Source of the DNA: Streptomyces sp. NBC_00510
GTDB lineage: Bacteria > Actinomycetota > Actinomycetes > Streptomycetales > Streptomycetaceae
Assembly: GCA_036013505.1 (NCBI GenBank)
Contig: CP107851.1
Coordinates: 7,798,001-7,862,000 of the forward strand
Length of the DNA stretch: 64,000 nucleotides
Reading direction: 5' to 3'
Shown here: one piece after another, positions 32,406 through 41,608 of the stretch
Numbering within the stretch: the first letter of the stretch is position 1
How the letters are laid out: each line of letters starts with the position of its first letter
Notes under the pieces: model-generated
Database searches by the model: none
What the model saw: only the letters and a program-made list of their open reading frames with translations
What the model was told of the DNA's origin: nothing
Made by a program: the position numbers and the translations under genes

Positions 32406-35400
32406 ATGTACGAGCTGTCCCGGGTCCGCCTCTACTCCATCGGGCCCGCCGGTGCGCGCTACGCCGACACCGTGCTGGACCTGCGCGGAGTCGGCGAGCC
32501 CGTGCCGCAACCCGCCCCCGCCCAGGCGGAGTTCTTCGAGGACGAGCCGACCGGCCCGCCGCGCCGTCCGGCGCCGGCCGGGGTGCTGTTCCTGGAGAAC
32601 GGCGGCGGCAAGTCCGTCCTGCTCAAGCTGATCTTCTCGGTCATGCTGCCCGGTCACCGCAACACCCTGGGCGGCGCGAGCTCCGGAGTGCTCCGCAAGT
32701 TCCTGCTGGCCGACGACTGCGGCCACGTCGCCCTGGAGTGGCAGCACACCGTCACCGGCGAGCTGGTCGTCGTCGGCAAGGTCAGCGAGTGGCGCGGACG
32801 CCAGGTCTCCTCCGACCCGCGCAAGTTCGCCGAGGCCTGGTACTCCTTCCGGCCCGGTCCGGGGCTCAGCCTGGACTCGCTGCCGGTCGCCGAGTCCACC
32901 GCGGTACGGACACCCGCCGAGGGCACCTCGGGTGCCCGCGGGCGCCGTCGCACCATGAAGGGCTTCCGCGACGCCGTGACCGACGCCGCACGCTACTACC
33001 CGCACCTGGAAGTGGTGTGGGAGGAGATCCACGACCGGTGGAACGAGCACCTTGGCGAGCTCGGCCTCGACCCCGAACTCTTCCGCTACCAGCGGGAGAT
33101 GAACGCCGACGAAGGCGAGGCGGCCGGTCTCTTCGCGGTGAAGAAGGACTCCGACTTCACCGACTTTCTGCTGCGCGCGGTCACCGACACCCGGGACACC
33201 GACGGCCTCGCCGACCTGGTGCACGGCTTCGCGGGCAAGCTGGGCCGCCGGGCCGAACTCACCGCGGAACGCGACTTCACGGCGGGCTCCCTCGAACTGC
33301 TCGGCCGCATCGTCGACACCACCGCCGCCCGCGACCAGGCACGCGGCGTCCACGCCCAGTCCGAGCGCCGCAGCCGCGCCCTGGCCCGCAGGCTGTCCGC
33401 GCGCGCCCGCGAGGAGCGGGGCCGCGCCGCCGAGCTGGCGCAGAAGACGGCCCGTGCCGCGCACACCGTCACCGACGCCGAGGCCGCTCGCGGCCGCAGC
33501 GCCCTCATCGCCGCCGAACTCGCCTACCGGCACGCCTCGCTGGCCCTGGCAGCCGGCGAGAAGAGCGCCACCGCGCTGCGCCGCGAACTCAACGACGCCC
33601 GGACGCTGCAGTCCGCCTGGCAGGCCGCGGAGATCGTGCTGCGGCACCGGGCCGCAGCCGACCGCATGGCCCGGGTGACCGCCGCCATCCGCGAGGCGGA
33701 ACGGGACGCCGCGCCCGCACTCGCTGCCCGTACGAAGGCCGCGGGCGATCTCGTCCGCGTGCTGCGGGCCGCCGCGGACACCGCCGACGAGCGGGCGGAC
33801 GCGGAGGAGGAGCGGTCCGCAGGACTCCAGGCACAGTCCGAGGCGGCGCACCGCGACGCCACCGCCGCCGCGACGGAGGCGCAGCGCGCGCGCAGCGAGT
33901 CCGGGCACCTGGTGCAGCGGCTGGCGGAGGTCGAGCAGGAGACCGCCGAGGCGGTCCGGGCGGGCTGGCTGGACGACTCCGCCCCCGACGCCGACCCGGC
34001 CCGCGCCGCCCTGGAGGCCTCGGACGCGGAGAAGGCCGCCGCGACCGCCGCGGAGGCCGCCCGTGACGCCGCCCGCCGGGCCGGTGACCGGGCCCGGGAG
34101 GCCGCCGCCGCCGACGCGCGCGCCGAGCTGTCCGCCGCCCGCGCGGCCGACGCCCTCGCCGCGGCCGAGGCCGCCCACTCCGCCGAGTCACGCGTCGCGG
34201 ACGCCCTCGCGGCCGAGCCGCGCCTGGCCGAACTGCTCAGCCTGCCGCCCGCGGAGGCCCCCGGCACCGTCCCGGCGGGCGACACCGCGGGGGACACCGC
34301 CGCGGACCGCGGCCCCGCCATCCCCGCGCAGACCTCCGCGGCCCGGCGCGCCGCGCCCGGGGCCGGACGGCGTCCCGCCGAGCAGGGCCCGCTGACCGCG
34401 GCCGAACTCGACGCCTTCGCGGAGCCGCTGCAGGAGATGCTGGACGGCGCGGTGGCCTCCGCCGAGCGGCAGTTGTTCGACCTGCGCACCGCCGCCGCCG
34501 ACGACGCCCGCATCCTGGCCGCGCTCGGCGACGGCGGGTTGCTGCCGCCGGGCCCCGACGTCCTCGCCACCGTCGAGTACCTGGGCGAGCACGGCATCCC
34601 CGCGCTCCCCGGCTGGCGGTACCTGGCCCAGGCCGTCGACCCGGCCGACCACGCCGCCGTGCTGGCCGCGCGCCCGGAGCTGGTGGACGGCGTGGTCGTC
34701 ACCGACCCTCAGAGCTACCTGCGGGCCCGCGAGGTGCTGGCGCAGGCGGCCCTGCTGCCGCGGTCGACCGTCACGGTCGGGACGGCGGCGGCGCTGCTCG
34801 CCCCGCCGCCCCCGGCGGGCACCGGGCCCGAGCTCTTCCTCGTCCCGCCCAACCCGGCCATGCACGACGAACTGGCCGCCGACGGCGAGCGCCAGGCGCT
34901 GCGCGCCCGCGCGACCGCCCGCGAGGAGGACATCCGCGGGCTCGCCGCCCGCCTGGCCGAGGACCGCACGCTGGCCGCCCGCCTCTCCTCGTGGCGTTCC
35001 GGCTGCCCGAGCGGCCGGCTCGCCGAACTCGCCGCAGCCGTGGAGATCGCCCGGGAGACCGCGGGGGCCGCCCGCGAGGAGCTCGCCGAGGCACGCTCCG
35101 TACGGGTGGAGGCCGACGAGGCCGCCGCCGAGGCGACCGCCCTGCGCGACGAGCGCCAGGAGGTGGCGCAGCAGGCCCGGCGGGCCGCCGACGCGCTCGC
35201 CGGTCTCGCCTTCCGGCTGCGGGAGCGGGCCAACTGGCAGCGCAGGACGCGGGAGCTGGCCGAGGACGCCGTCGAGGCCGAGACGCGCGCCGAGGCCTGC
35301 CTGACCCTGGCGCGCGCCGCCGACGAGGACCGCCGTGCGGCCCAGCGCGCCGCGGACGACGCGCGCCGTACCGCGCGCGTGCTCCGCGCCGAGCGCTCGG

Positions 35401-37127
35401 AGATCACCGGCGCCCCCGACGAGGCCCTGGACGACGAGGAGGACGGCGCCGGGCAGCCGGCCGGCTCGCTGCCCGCCCTGCGCGAGGCCTACCGCGCGGC
35501 CTCCCAGGTGTACGAGAAGGTGGGCGTCGGCGCCGACCTGCGGGCCGAGCAGGCCCGCGCCGAGAGCACCGAGCACTCCGCGCTCGCCGAACTGGAGCGC
35601 CTCACCAACAAGGTGCGCACCCGCGCCGCGCAGCTGCTGGAAGGCCCGGACGGCGCCGACGGCCCGTCGCGGCAGGCCGCGGCCGCCCGCGCGGAACAAC
35701 TGGTGGGCACCCTGGACTCCCGCTCCGCCGCCGCGAGCGAGCAGCTCGGCCGGCTGCGCGGCGAGGCCGAGCGGCACGCCCCGGCGGACGGCGAGACGCA
35801 CACCGAGCTCCCCGGGGGACTGCTGCCCCGCGACGCCGAGCACGCCCAGGAGCTGCTGCGCGGCGCCAACGGCGAACTGGCCACCCGCACCGATGCGCTG
35901 GCCCACGCCCGCGACGGCCACGGCGACCTGGTGCGCGCGCACCGCGCCGCCGAGGACGCCGCGAGCGGCTTCGACGAACTCGCCGCAGTGCTGCGGGACC
36001 TGCTCCGCGACGGCGACCGGCAGCCCGAGGACGGCGAGGAGGAGCCCGAGCCGCACTCCGGCTCCCTGGAGGAGGCCAGGACCGCCGTCGCCGAGACCCG
36101 CCGCGGCCTGCGCGGCTGTGCCGCCGACCTGTCGGCGGCCGAGTCGCAGCTGCGCGAGGCCTGCGACGTCCTCGTGCGGCACGCCAACGCCGCCCGCTAC
36201 GAGCAGGTGCGCACCCCGGCCCGCCAGCAGATCCGCGAACTGCCCGCGTCCGCGCTGCCCGAGCACGCGGCGGCCTGGCACGCCGCCTTCGAGCCGCGGC
36301 TGCGCGTCCTGACCGACGAGCTGGAACAGCTGGAGCGCAACCGCGACAGCATCGTGGACCGGCTGCGCGGCATGGTGGAGTCCTCGTTGACCACCTTGCG
36401 GTCGGCGCAGCGGCTGTCCCGCCTGCCGGACGGGCTGGGGGAGTGGTCGGGTCAGGAGTTCCTGCGGATCCGCTTCGACGACCCGGACCACGCGGCGCTC
36501 GACGAGCGGCTCGGCGCCGTGATCGACGAGGCGACCCGGGCGGCCGTCCGCAAGAACTCCGATCTGCGCCGGGACGGCATGTCGCTGCTGCTGCGCGGGG
36601 TCGCGGCCGCCCTCGAACCCCGGGGGGTGGCCGTCGAGATCCTCAAGCCGGACGCCGTGCTGCGCGCCGAGCGCGTCCCCGTCGGGCAGATGGGAGACGT
36701 CTTCTCCGGCGGCCAGCTGCTCACCGCGGCCATCGCGCTGTACTGCACGATGGCCGCGCTGCGCAGCAACGACCGCGGCAGGGACCGGCACCGGCACGCG
36801 GGCACGCTCTTCCTCGACAACCCGATCGGCCGCGCCAACGCCACCTATCTGCTGGAGCTGCAGCGCGCGGTCGCCGACGCGCTGGGCGTCCAGCTGATCT
36901 ACACCACGGGTCTGTTCGACACCACGGCACTGGCCGAGTTCCCGCTGGTCGTACGGCTGCGCAATGACGCGGACCTGCGCGCGGGCCTGAAGTACATCAG
37001 CGTCGAGGAGCACCTGCGGCCCGGGCTGCCCGTCGCGGACCCGGAGTCCGAGCCGGTGCACGGCGAGATCACGGCGACGCGGATGTTCCGCCGCCCGGCG
37101 GATCAGCCGGCCCCGCAGGGCGGCTGA
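32406..37127 (+). CDS. SMC-like giant ATPase (MukB/JetC type) with atypical Walker B
   Basis: A 1573-residue protein with SMC layout. The N-terminal head has Walker A FLENGGGKSVLLK (about 63-74). Coiled coil runs from about 300 to 690 and 830 to 1310, rich in Ala/Arg/Glu, with a globular hinge-like segment at about 690-830. The C-terminal head has signature FSGGQLLTAAIAL (1433-1445) and Walker B TLFLDNPIGRAN. At the position of the catalytic Glu (Asp-Glu in SMCs) there is Asn1472, so hydrolysis may be slow or use another residue. MukB-like complexes load on DNA as loop extruders; Wadjet homologues cut plasmids through JetD, which is absent here. Confidence 0.7.
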   Translation: MYELSRVRLYSIGPAGARYADTVLDLRGVGEPVPQPAPAQAEFFEDEPTGPPRRPAPAGVLFLENGGGKSVLLKLIFSVMLPGHRNTLGGASSGVLRKFLLADDCGHVALEWQHTVTGELVVVGKVSEWRGRQVSSDPRKFAEAWYSFRPGPGLSLDSLPVAESTAVRTPAEGTSGARGRRRTMKGFRDAVTDAARYYPHLEVVWEEIHDRWNEHLGELGLDPELFRYQREMNADEGEAAGLFAVKKDSDFTDFLLRAVTDTRDTDGLADLVHGFAGKLGRRAELTAERDFTAGSLELLGRIVDTTAARDQARGVHAQSERRSRALARRLSARAREERGRAAELAQKTARAAHTVTDAEAARGRSALIAAELAYRHASLALAAGEKSATALRRELNDARTLQSAWQAAEIVLRHRAAADRMARVTAAIREAERDAAPALAARTKAAGDLVRVLRAAADTADERADAEEERSAGLQAQSEAAHRDATAAATEAQRARSESGHLVQRLAEVEQETAEAVRAGWLDDSAPDADPARAALEASDAEKAAATAAEAARDAARRAGDRAREAAAADARAELSAARAADALAAAEAAHSAESRVADALAAEPRLAELLSLPPAEAPGTVPAGDTAGDTAADRGPAIPAQTSAARRAAPGAGRRPAEQGPLTAAELDAFAEPLQEMLDGAVASAERQLFDLRTAAADDARILAALGDGGLLPPGPDVLATVEYLGEHGIPALPGWRYLAQAVDPADHAAVLAARPELVDGVVVTDPQSYLRAREVLAQAALLPRSTVTVGTAAALLAPPPPAGTGPELFLVPPNPAMHDELAADGERQALRARATAREEDIRGLAARLAEDRTLAARLSSWRSGCPSGRLAELAAAVEIARETAGAAREELAEARSVRVEADEAAAEATALRDERQEVAQQARRAADALAGLAFRLRERANWQRRTRELAEDAVEAETRAEACLTLARAADEDRRAAQRAADDARRTARVLRAERSEITGAPDEALDDEEDGAGQPAGSLPALREAYRAASQVYEKVGVGADLRAEQARAESTEHSALAELERLTNKVRTRAAQLLEGPDGADGPSRQAAAARAEQLVGTLDSRSAAASEQLGRLRGEAERHAPADGETHTELPGGLLPRDAEHAQELLRGANGELATRTDALAHARDGHGDLVRAHRAAEDAASGFDELAAVLRDLLRDGDRQPEDGEEEPEPHSGSLEEARTAVAETRRGLRGCAADLSAAESQLREACDVLVRHANAARYEQVRTPARQQIRELPASALPEHAAAWHAAFEPRLRVLTDELEQLERNRDSIVDRLRGMVESSLTTLRSAQRLSRLPDGLGEWSGQEFLRIRFDDPDHAALDERLGAVIDEATRAAVRKNSDLRRDGMSLLLRGVAAALEPRGVAVEILKPDAVLRAERVPVGQMGDVFSGGQLLTAAIALYCTMAALRSNDRGRDRHRHAGTLFLDNPIGRANATYLLELQRAVADALGVQLIYTTGLFDTTALAEFPLVVRLRNDADLRAGLKYISVEEHLRPGLPVADPESEPVHGEITATRMFRRPADQPAPQGG

Positions 37128-37140
37128 CCCCGGGCGGCCC

Positions 37141-37170
37141 GTCCCGAAGGCCGTCCGGGCCCTTCGGGAC
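37141..37170. terminator. bidirectional terminator hairpin
   Basis: GTCCCGAAGG (37141-37150) and CCTTCGGGAC (37161-37170) form a perfect 10-bp stem between the end of the SMC-like operon and the convergent membrane-protein gene. Confidence 0.6.
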
Positions 37171-37182
37171 GGTGTGCCTTCC

Positions 37183-37623
37183 TCAGGCGGTACGCGCGCC
37201 GGTACCGGGATGGTGCCGGCGCCGTGCGGCGCCGCGGGCCCCGGCCCGGGCCCGACGCCGTTCCCGCCGGCGCTCGCGGCGCAGCCTGCGGGCCGCGCTG
37301 CTCGGGCTGGACACCACGCCGTTGCGCTGGTTCCAGACCTGGCGGGTGATCCACACGTCCAGCACCGCCCAGGTGGCGACGACGGTGAAGGCTATGGCGG
37401 TGAGCATCGCCGGCGCCGCGAGCCAGGATTCACCGGCCGCCCCCAGCATGGCGATCACCGCGGCGATCAGGGTCAGTGCGACGACGAGCACGGCCCGCAC
37501 GGCCGCCCGGCGTACCGGGTCGGGCATGCGTGGCCGCCCGACGGGCTCATCGACCCACAACGGCCGCCGGGTCTTCCGCGGCGGAATGTCGCGATCCAGT
37601 GCGTCCTCGACGAGGTCGTCCAT
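37183..37623 (-). CDS. small membrane protein, Arg-rich tail
   Basis: A 146-residue protein with two predicted transmembrane helices (about residues 45-65, VLVVALTLIAAVIAML, and 70-93, MLTAIAFTVVATWAVLDVWI) joined by a short turn. The N-terminus is acidic and the C-terminal 40 residues are strongly basic (RRLRRERRRERRRARAG), which would stay in the cytoplasm and could touch nucleic acid or phospholipid. The ATG at 37623 follows GGGGAGC. No domain recognised. It faces away from the conservon, which starts 325 bp to the right; that interval holds no other gene. Confidence 0.65.
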   Translation of the reverse strand: MDDLVEDALDRDIPPRKTRRPLWVDEPVGRPRMPDPVRRAAVRAVLVVALTLIAAVIAMLGAAGESWLAAPAMLTAIAFTVVATWAVLDVWITRQVWNQRNGVVSSPSSAARRLRRERRRERRRARAGARGAARRRHHPGTGARTA

Positions 37624-37947
37624 GAAATCTGCTCCCCTGCGGGATACCGGTGTTGCGGTGCCGGATCCCCGATGTCCGACTCCAGAGTGGCTGCCCGGTT
37701 TCCGCCGATGAATGCCCTCCGCATTCCGGAGCGCCCCTCCCCTCCTGTCATACGACGGAAGGGCGCCGCGGGTTCCCTGTGCGGTGCATTTCGGCCAGCC
37801 GCGCCCGCTGTTCATCCGTACGAATCGGGTCGTCCCGGGGCAAGAGCGGAAGCATGGCTTTCGGATTGGTCATCCGGCAGTAGTAGGCTCGCGCCGTTTG
37901 CAGTCGGAACACGACAGCCCTTGACCGGGTTTGACGTTGGGGAGGCC

Positions 37948-40524
37948 ATGCGCTTTCGCGGTACGACGATCCGGCGGAAGATCGTGGCACTGCTGCTCAT
38001 TCCGCTGGTGTCCCTCACGGCCATCTGGGCCTTCGCCGCAACTGTGACGGGGCGTCAGGTCTGGGGCCTCTTCGGCGTCGAGCAGACCGTCAACGCACTC
38101 GGCTACCCGGTCGAGGACAGCATCCAGGCGCTCCAGCAGGAACGTCGTTCCGCCATGCTCTACTTGGCCGATCCTCGCCGTTCCGACGCCCGTGGGACCC
38201 TGCTCGCCCGCGAGCGCGAGACGGACAAGGTGATCGCCCGGCTGCGCGGCAACGCGGCCTCCGGCGCCAACCGGGACCGGCTGGCCCCCGACGCACTGCG
38301 CCGGCTCGACCTGGTCGTCCGCGAGTTCGGCGGTCTGGAGACGCTGCGCGACAAGGTCGGCAAGGGCACCATCGGCCGCAACGACGCCTTCGCCGCGTAC
38401 AGCGGCCTCTTCGACCCGGCCTACGCGTTCCTGGACTCGCTGAACCCGCTCAACAACGTCGCCATCGACAAGCAGGGCCGCGCCCTCATCCAGGTCACCC
38501 GGGCCCGCGAGGCGATCAGCCAGGAGGACGCCCTCATGGTGGCGGCCATCGCGGCGGGCCGCATGAGCGCCGCCGAGATGCGCTCCTTCACCTTCGCCGT
38601 CGCCGAGCAGCGTGCCTACTACGCCGACAACCTCCACCTGCTGACCGCCGACGAGCGCGCCCTCTACGACGCGTACTGGGCGGGGCCCTCCGGCCGCGCC
38701 CTGCGCGCCGCCGAGGACGCGGTCATCTCCGCGGGCGCGTCCGGCGCGCCCCAGGCCGCCGACCGCGCGTCCTGGCAGACCACGGCCACCACCGCGCTGA
38801 CCGACCTGGACCGCCTGGGCGTCGAGGCGGGCGACCTGCACAAGAAGCGCGCCGAACCGATCGGGATGCGGCTGGTCGCCACCGCCGCGGTCGCCGGCGG
38901 CCTCGGCCTGATCGCCGTCATCGCCTCCGTCATCGTCTCCGTACGCGTCGGCCGCGGCCTGATCCGCGACCTGTCCCGGCTCCGCAAGGAGGCCCAGGAG
39001 GTCTCCGGCACCCGGCTGCCGCGCGTCATGCGCCGTCTCGCCGCGGGCGAGGAGGTCGACGTGGAGACCGAGGCGCCGCGGCTGGACTACTCCGACGACG
39101 AGGTCGGCCAGGTCGGCAAGGCCGTCAACACCCTGCAACGGGCGGCCGTCGAGGCCGCCGTGCGCCAGTCCGAGATGCGCCGCGGCGTCTCCGAGGTCTT
39201 CGTCAACCTCGCCCGTCGCAGCCAGGTGCTGCTGCACCGCCAGCTCACCCTGCTGGACGCCATGGAGCGGCGCACCGAGGACCCGCAGGAACTCGCCGAC
39301 CTCTTCCGCCTCGACCACATGACCACCCGCATGCGCCGCCACGCCGAGGGCCTGGTGATCCTCTCCGGCGCCGTGCCGTCCCGGCAGTGGCGCAAGCCGG
39401 TGCAGCTGATGGACGTGGTGCGGGCGGCCGTCGCCGAGGTCGAGGACTACGAGCGGGTCGACGTGCGCCGGCTGCCGCGGCTCGCCGTCACCGGTCACGG
39501 CGTCGCCGACCTCACCCACCTCATCGCCGAGCTCATCGAGAACGCCACCGTGTTCTCGCCGCCGCACACCAGCGTCCAGGTGCACGGCGAGTCCGTCGCC
39601 AACGGCTTCGTCCTGGAGATCGACGACCGCGGCCTAGGGCTCACCCCCGACGCCATGCTGGAGGCGAACCTCCGCCTCGCCGAGACCCCCGAGTTCGAGC
39701 TCTCCGACACCGACCGGCTCGGGCTGTTCGTCGTCAGCCGGCTGGCCCAGCGCCAGGGCGTCCGCGTCTCGCTGCGCCAGTCCCCGTACGGCGGCACCAC
39801 GGCCGTGGTGTTCGTCCCGGCGTCGCTCCTCACCGAGCCCGGCGAGGACCAGCCGGACGAGCCCCTGGACGAGCCCCTCGAAGAGGCCGCCGTGGCGGCC
39901 GTCGTGGAGGCCCGGGCGCCGGGCGAGCCGGACGAACCGCGGGTCGCGCCGATGTCGGCCGCCACCGAGCACAGCTTCCGTCAGTGGGGCCTGGTCCCGG
40001 AGCCGGACGAGGAGCCGCGCGAGCACCGGCCGCACGTGCCGGAGACCGTGGGGACGCCGGCGCTGACGGCCGCACCCGACGCGGTACCGGGCGACGCGCC
40101 CACGGTCCTGCCACGTCGCCGCCGCACCCCGGTCCTGGTCGCAGAGAACGGCCGGCCGGTCGGCGAGGCGCCGCGGCCCGCCGACCCCGCACCGCAGGAG
40201 GAGCCCGCCGGCGCGGGACTGCCCCGCCGGGTCCGCCAGGCCAGCCTCGCCCCGCAGCTGCGCAGCGACTCGACCACCCAGACCCGTAGCGCCGCCACCG
40301 GCGGCGCGGACGACGACGGCGGGCACGAACGCTCGCCCGAGGAGGTGCGCGACCGCATGGCCTCACTGCAGCGAGGATGGCTGCGTGGCCGCGCGGACAC
40401 CGCCGACGACCTCGGCACCGACGGCACCGACGACGTCCGCCCCACCGACCGCCCGGGAACCACCCCGGCGGAGCCAGGGGGCGACAGCGCAACCAGATCC
40501 ACCACGGAGGGGACCGGTCCATGA
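37948..40524 (+). CDS. cvnA: conservon sensor kinase CvnA
   Basis: An 858-residue membrane histidine-kinase-like protein, first of a cvnABCD set. A transmembrane helix near residues 11-32 and another near 309-330 bracket an extracellular NIT-type sensor domain (SIQALQQERRSAMLYLADPRR). A HAMP region follows, then an HATPase_c domain with N box LIAELIENATVFSPP and DDRGLGLTPD. No clear phospho-accepting His in a canonical H box is seen, as in other CvnA proteins. The last 230 residues are Pro/Glu-rich and disordered. CvnA works at the membrane with CvnB, CvnC and the GTPase CvnD. GGGGAGG precedes the ATG. Confidence 0.9.
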   Translation: MRFRGTTIRRKIVALLLIPLVSLTAIWAFAATVTGRQVWGLFGVEQTVNALGYPVEDSIQALQQERRSAMLYLADPRRSDARGTLLARERETDKVIARLRGNAASGANRDRLAPDALRRLDLVVREFGGLETLRDKVGKGTIGRNDAFAAYSGLFDPAYAFLDSLNPLNNVAIDKQGRALIQVTRAREAISQEDALMVAAIAAGRMSAAEMRSFTFAVAEQRAYYADNLHLLTADERALYDAYWAGPSGRALRAAEDAVISAGASGAPQAADRASWQTTATTALTDLDRLGVEAGDLHKKRAEPIGMRLVATAAVAGGLGLIAVIASVIVSVRVGRGLIRDLSRLRKEAQEVSGTRLPRVMRRLAAGEEVDVETEAPRLDYSDDEVGQVGKAVNTLQRAAVEAAVRQSEMRRGVSEVFVNLARRSQVLLHRQLTLLDAMERRTEDPQELADLFRLDHMTTRMRRHAEGLVILSGAVPSRQWRKPVQLMDVVRAAVAEVEDYERVDVRRLPRLAVTGHGVADLTHLIAELIENATVFSPPHTSVQVHGESVANGFVLEIDDRGLGLTPDAMLEANLRLAETPEFELSDTDRLGLFVVSRLAQRQGVRVSLRQSPYGGTTAVVFVPASLLTEPGEDQPDEPLDEPLEEAAVAAVVEARAPGEPDEPRVAPMSAATEHSFRQWGLVPEPDEEPREHRPHVPETVGTPALTAAPDAVPGDAPTVLPRRRRTPVLVAENGRPVGEAPRPADPAPQEEPAGAGLPRRVRQASLAPQLRSDSTTQTRSAATGGADDDGGHERSPEEVRDRMASLQRGWLRGRADTADDLGTDGTDDVRPTDRPGTTPAEPGGDSATRSTTEGTGP

Positions 40525-40949
40525 CCGCACCATCGAGCCCGACCCGCGAGCTCAGCTGGCTTCTCGACGAACTCGTCGGCCGCGTGGCCAGCATCCGCAA
40601 GGCGCTGGTGCTCTCCAGCGACGGGCTGGCCACCGGCGCGTCCGAGGGCCTGACCCGTGAGGACGCCGAGCACCTCGCCGCCGTCGCCTCCGGCTTCCAC
40701 AGCCTCGCCAAGGGCGTCGGTCGGCACTTCGAGGCCGGCAAGGTCCGGCAGACCCTCGTGGAGCTGGACGAGGCCTTCCTGTTCGTCACCGCCGCGGGTG
40801 ACGGCAGCTGCCTGGCCGTGCTCGCCGACGCCGACTCCGACGTCGGTCAGGTCGCCTACGAGATGGCGCTGCTGGTGAAGCGGGTCGGCGTGCACCTCGC
40901 GACCGCCCCGCGGACCGACGACGACGATGACGCGGCGCGGGCGGTGTGA
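40521..40949 (+). CDS. cvnB: conservon roadblock/LC7 protein CvnB
   Basis: A 142-residue roadblock/LC7-domain protein (ELSWLLDELVGRVASIRKAL, VLSSDGLATGASEGL), the usual second conservon member. Roadblock proteins act as activators or GTPase-activating partners of small Ras-like GTPases, here CvnD. The ATG overlaps the cvnA stop by four bases. Ends in an acidic tail (DDDDDAA). Confidence 0.9.
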   Translation: MTAPSSPTRELSWLLDELVGRVASIRKALVLSSDGLATGASEGLTREDAEHLAAVASGFHSLAKGVGRHFEAGKVRQTLVELDEAFLFVTAAGDGSCLAVLADADSDVGQVAYEMALLVKRVGVHLATAPRTDDDDDAARAV

Positions 40950-40959
40950 CGAGGACGTC

Positions 40960-41352
40960 ATGACTTCCGAAGCGGACCGCTGGTACGACGACGACGCCGG
41001 GCCCGTGGTGCGGCCGTACGCCATGACACGCGGCCGTACCAGCCACGCCGCGGAGGCCCGGCTCGACCTGATCGCCCTGGTGGTCGCCGAGTCGCGCAGC
41101 GCGGACGACGACGCCGACGTCGACCGCACCCTGTCGCCCGAGCACCTCGACATCGTCGAACTCTGCCGGGAGCAGCCGATGTCGGTCGCCGAGCTGGCGG
41201 CCGACCTCGACCTGCCCGTGGGCGTCGTCCGGGTGCTCATCGGCGACGTCCTGGAGTCCGGGCTGGTCCACGTCAGCCGGCCCGTCCCACCGGCGGAGCT
41301 GCCCGACGCGGGGCTGCTCCGCGACGTGATCGACCGCCTGCGCGCGCTCTGA
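40960..41352 (+). CDS. cvnC: conservon DUF742 protein CvnC
   Basis: A 130-residue DUF742 protein with a winged-helix-like core (LDIVELCREQPMSVAELAAD, VGVVRVLIGDVLESGLV). The opening WYDDDAGPVVRPYAMTRGRT is the DUF742 signature. It is the third conservon component and thought to link the kinase-like sensor to the GTPase. It starts 10 bases after cvnB. A 16-bp perfect inverted repeat follows immediately, before cvnD. Confidence 0.9.
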   Translation: MTSEADRWYDDDAGPVVRPYAMTRGRTSHAAEARLDLIALVVAESRSADDDADVDRTLSPEHLDIVELCREQPMSVAELAADLDLPVGVVRVLIGDVLESGLVHVSRPVPPAELPDAGLLRDVIDRLRAL

Positions 41353-41356
41353 ACCC

Positions 41357-41408
41357 GCCCGGGGGGCGCCGCGGCGGGGACCGTCACCCGGCGCCCGCGG
41401 CGCCCCCC
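41357..41408 (+). terminator. 16-bp perfect inverted repeat between cvnC and cvnD
   Basis: CCGGGGGGCGCCGCGG (41357-41372) and CCGCGGCGCCCCCCGG (41393-41408) are exact reverse complements with a 20-base loop, starting five bases after the cvnC stop. It should strongly terminate or attenuate, leaving cvnD (start 41609) dependent on its own promoter or on partial readthrough. The remaining 200 bases are AT-richer near 41490-41525 (TAGTTGTCC, TAGTAATGTT) and may hold that promoter. Confidence 0.65.
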
Positions 41409-41608
41409 GGTGCACGGCCTGAGGGCCTGCCACGAAGGGTCCCGCGGCCGCCGGGTGGGCCCGCGGGCGGGTAACGGCCCCGGGACCGCTGGTAGTTGTC
41501 CGGTCGGATCGTAGTAATGTTCCACTGCCACAGCTGATCGCCCGACGCAGTCCCTAGGACCCAGGATGCCTCTGACCTGTGTAAACGGCACGACCGGAGG
41601 AGTGAGCC

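Noticed and set aside
41490..41525. specific cvnD promoter (TTGTCC and TAGTAA)
   Set aside because: Spacing between the boxes is only 10 bases, too short for an HrdB promoter, so only the region is mentioned.
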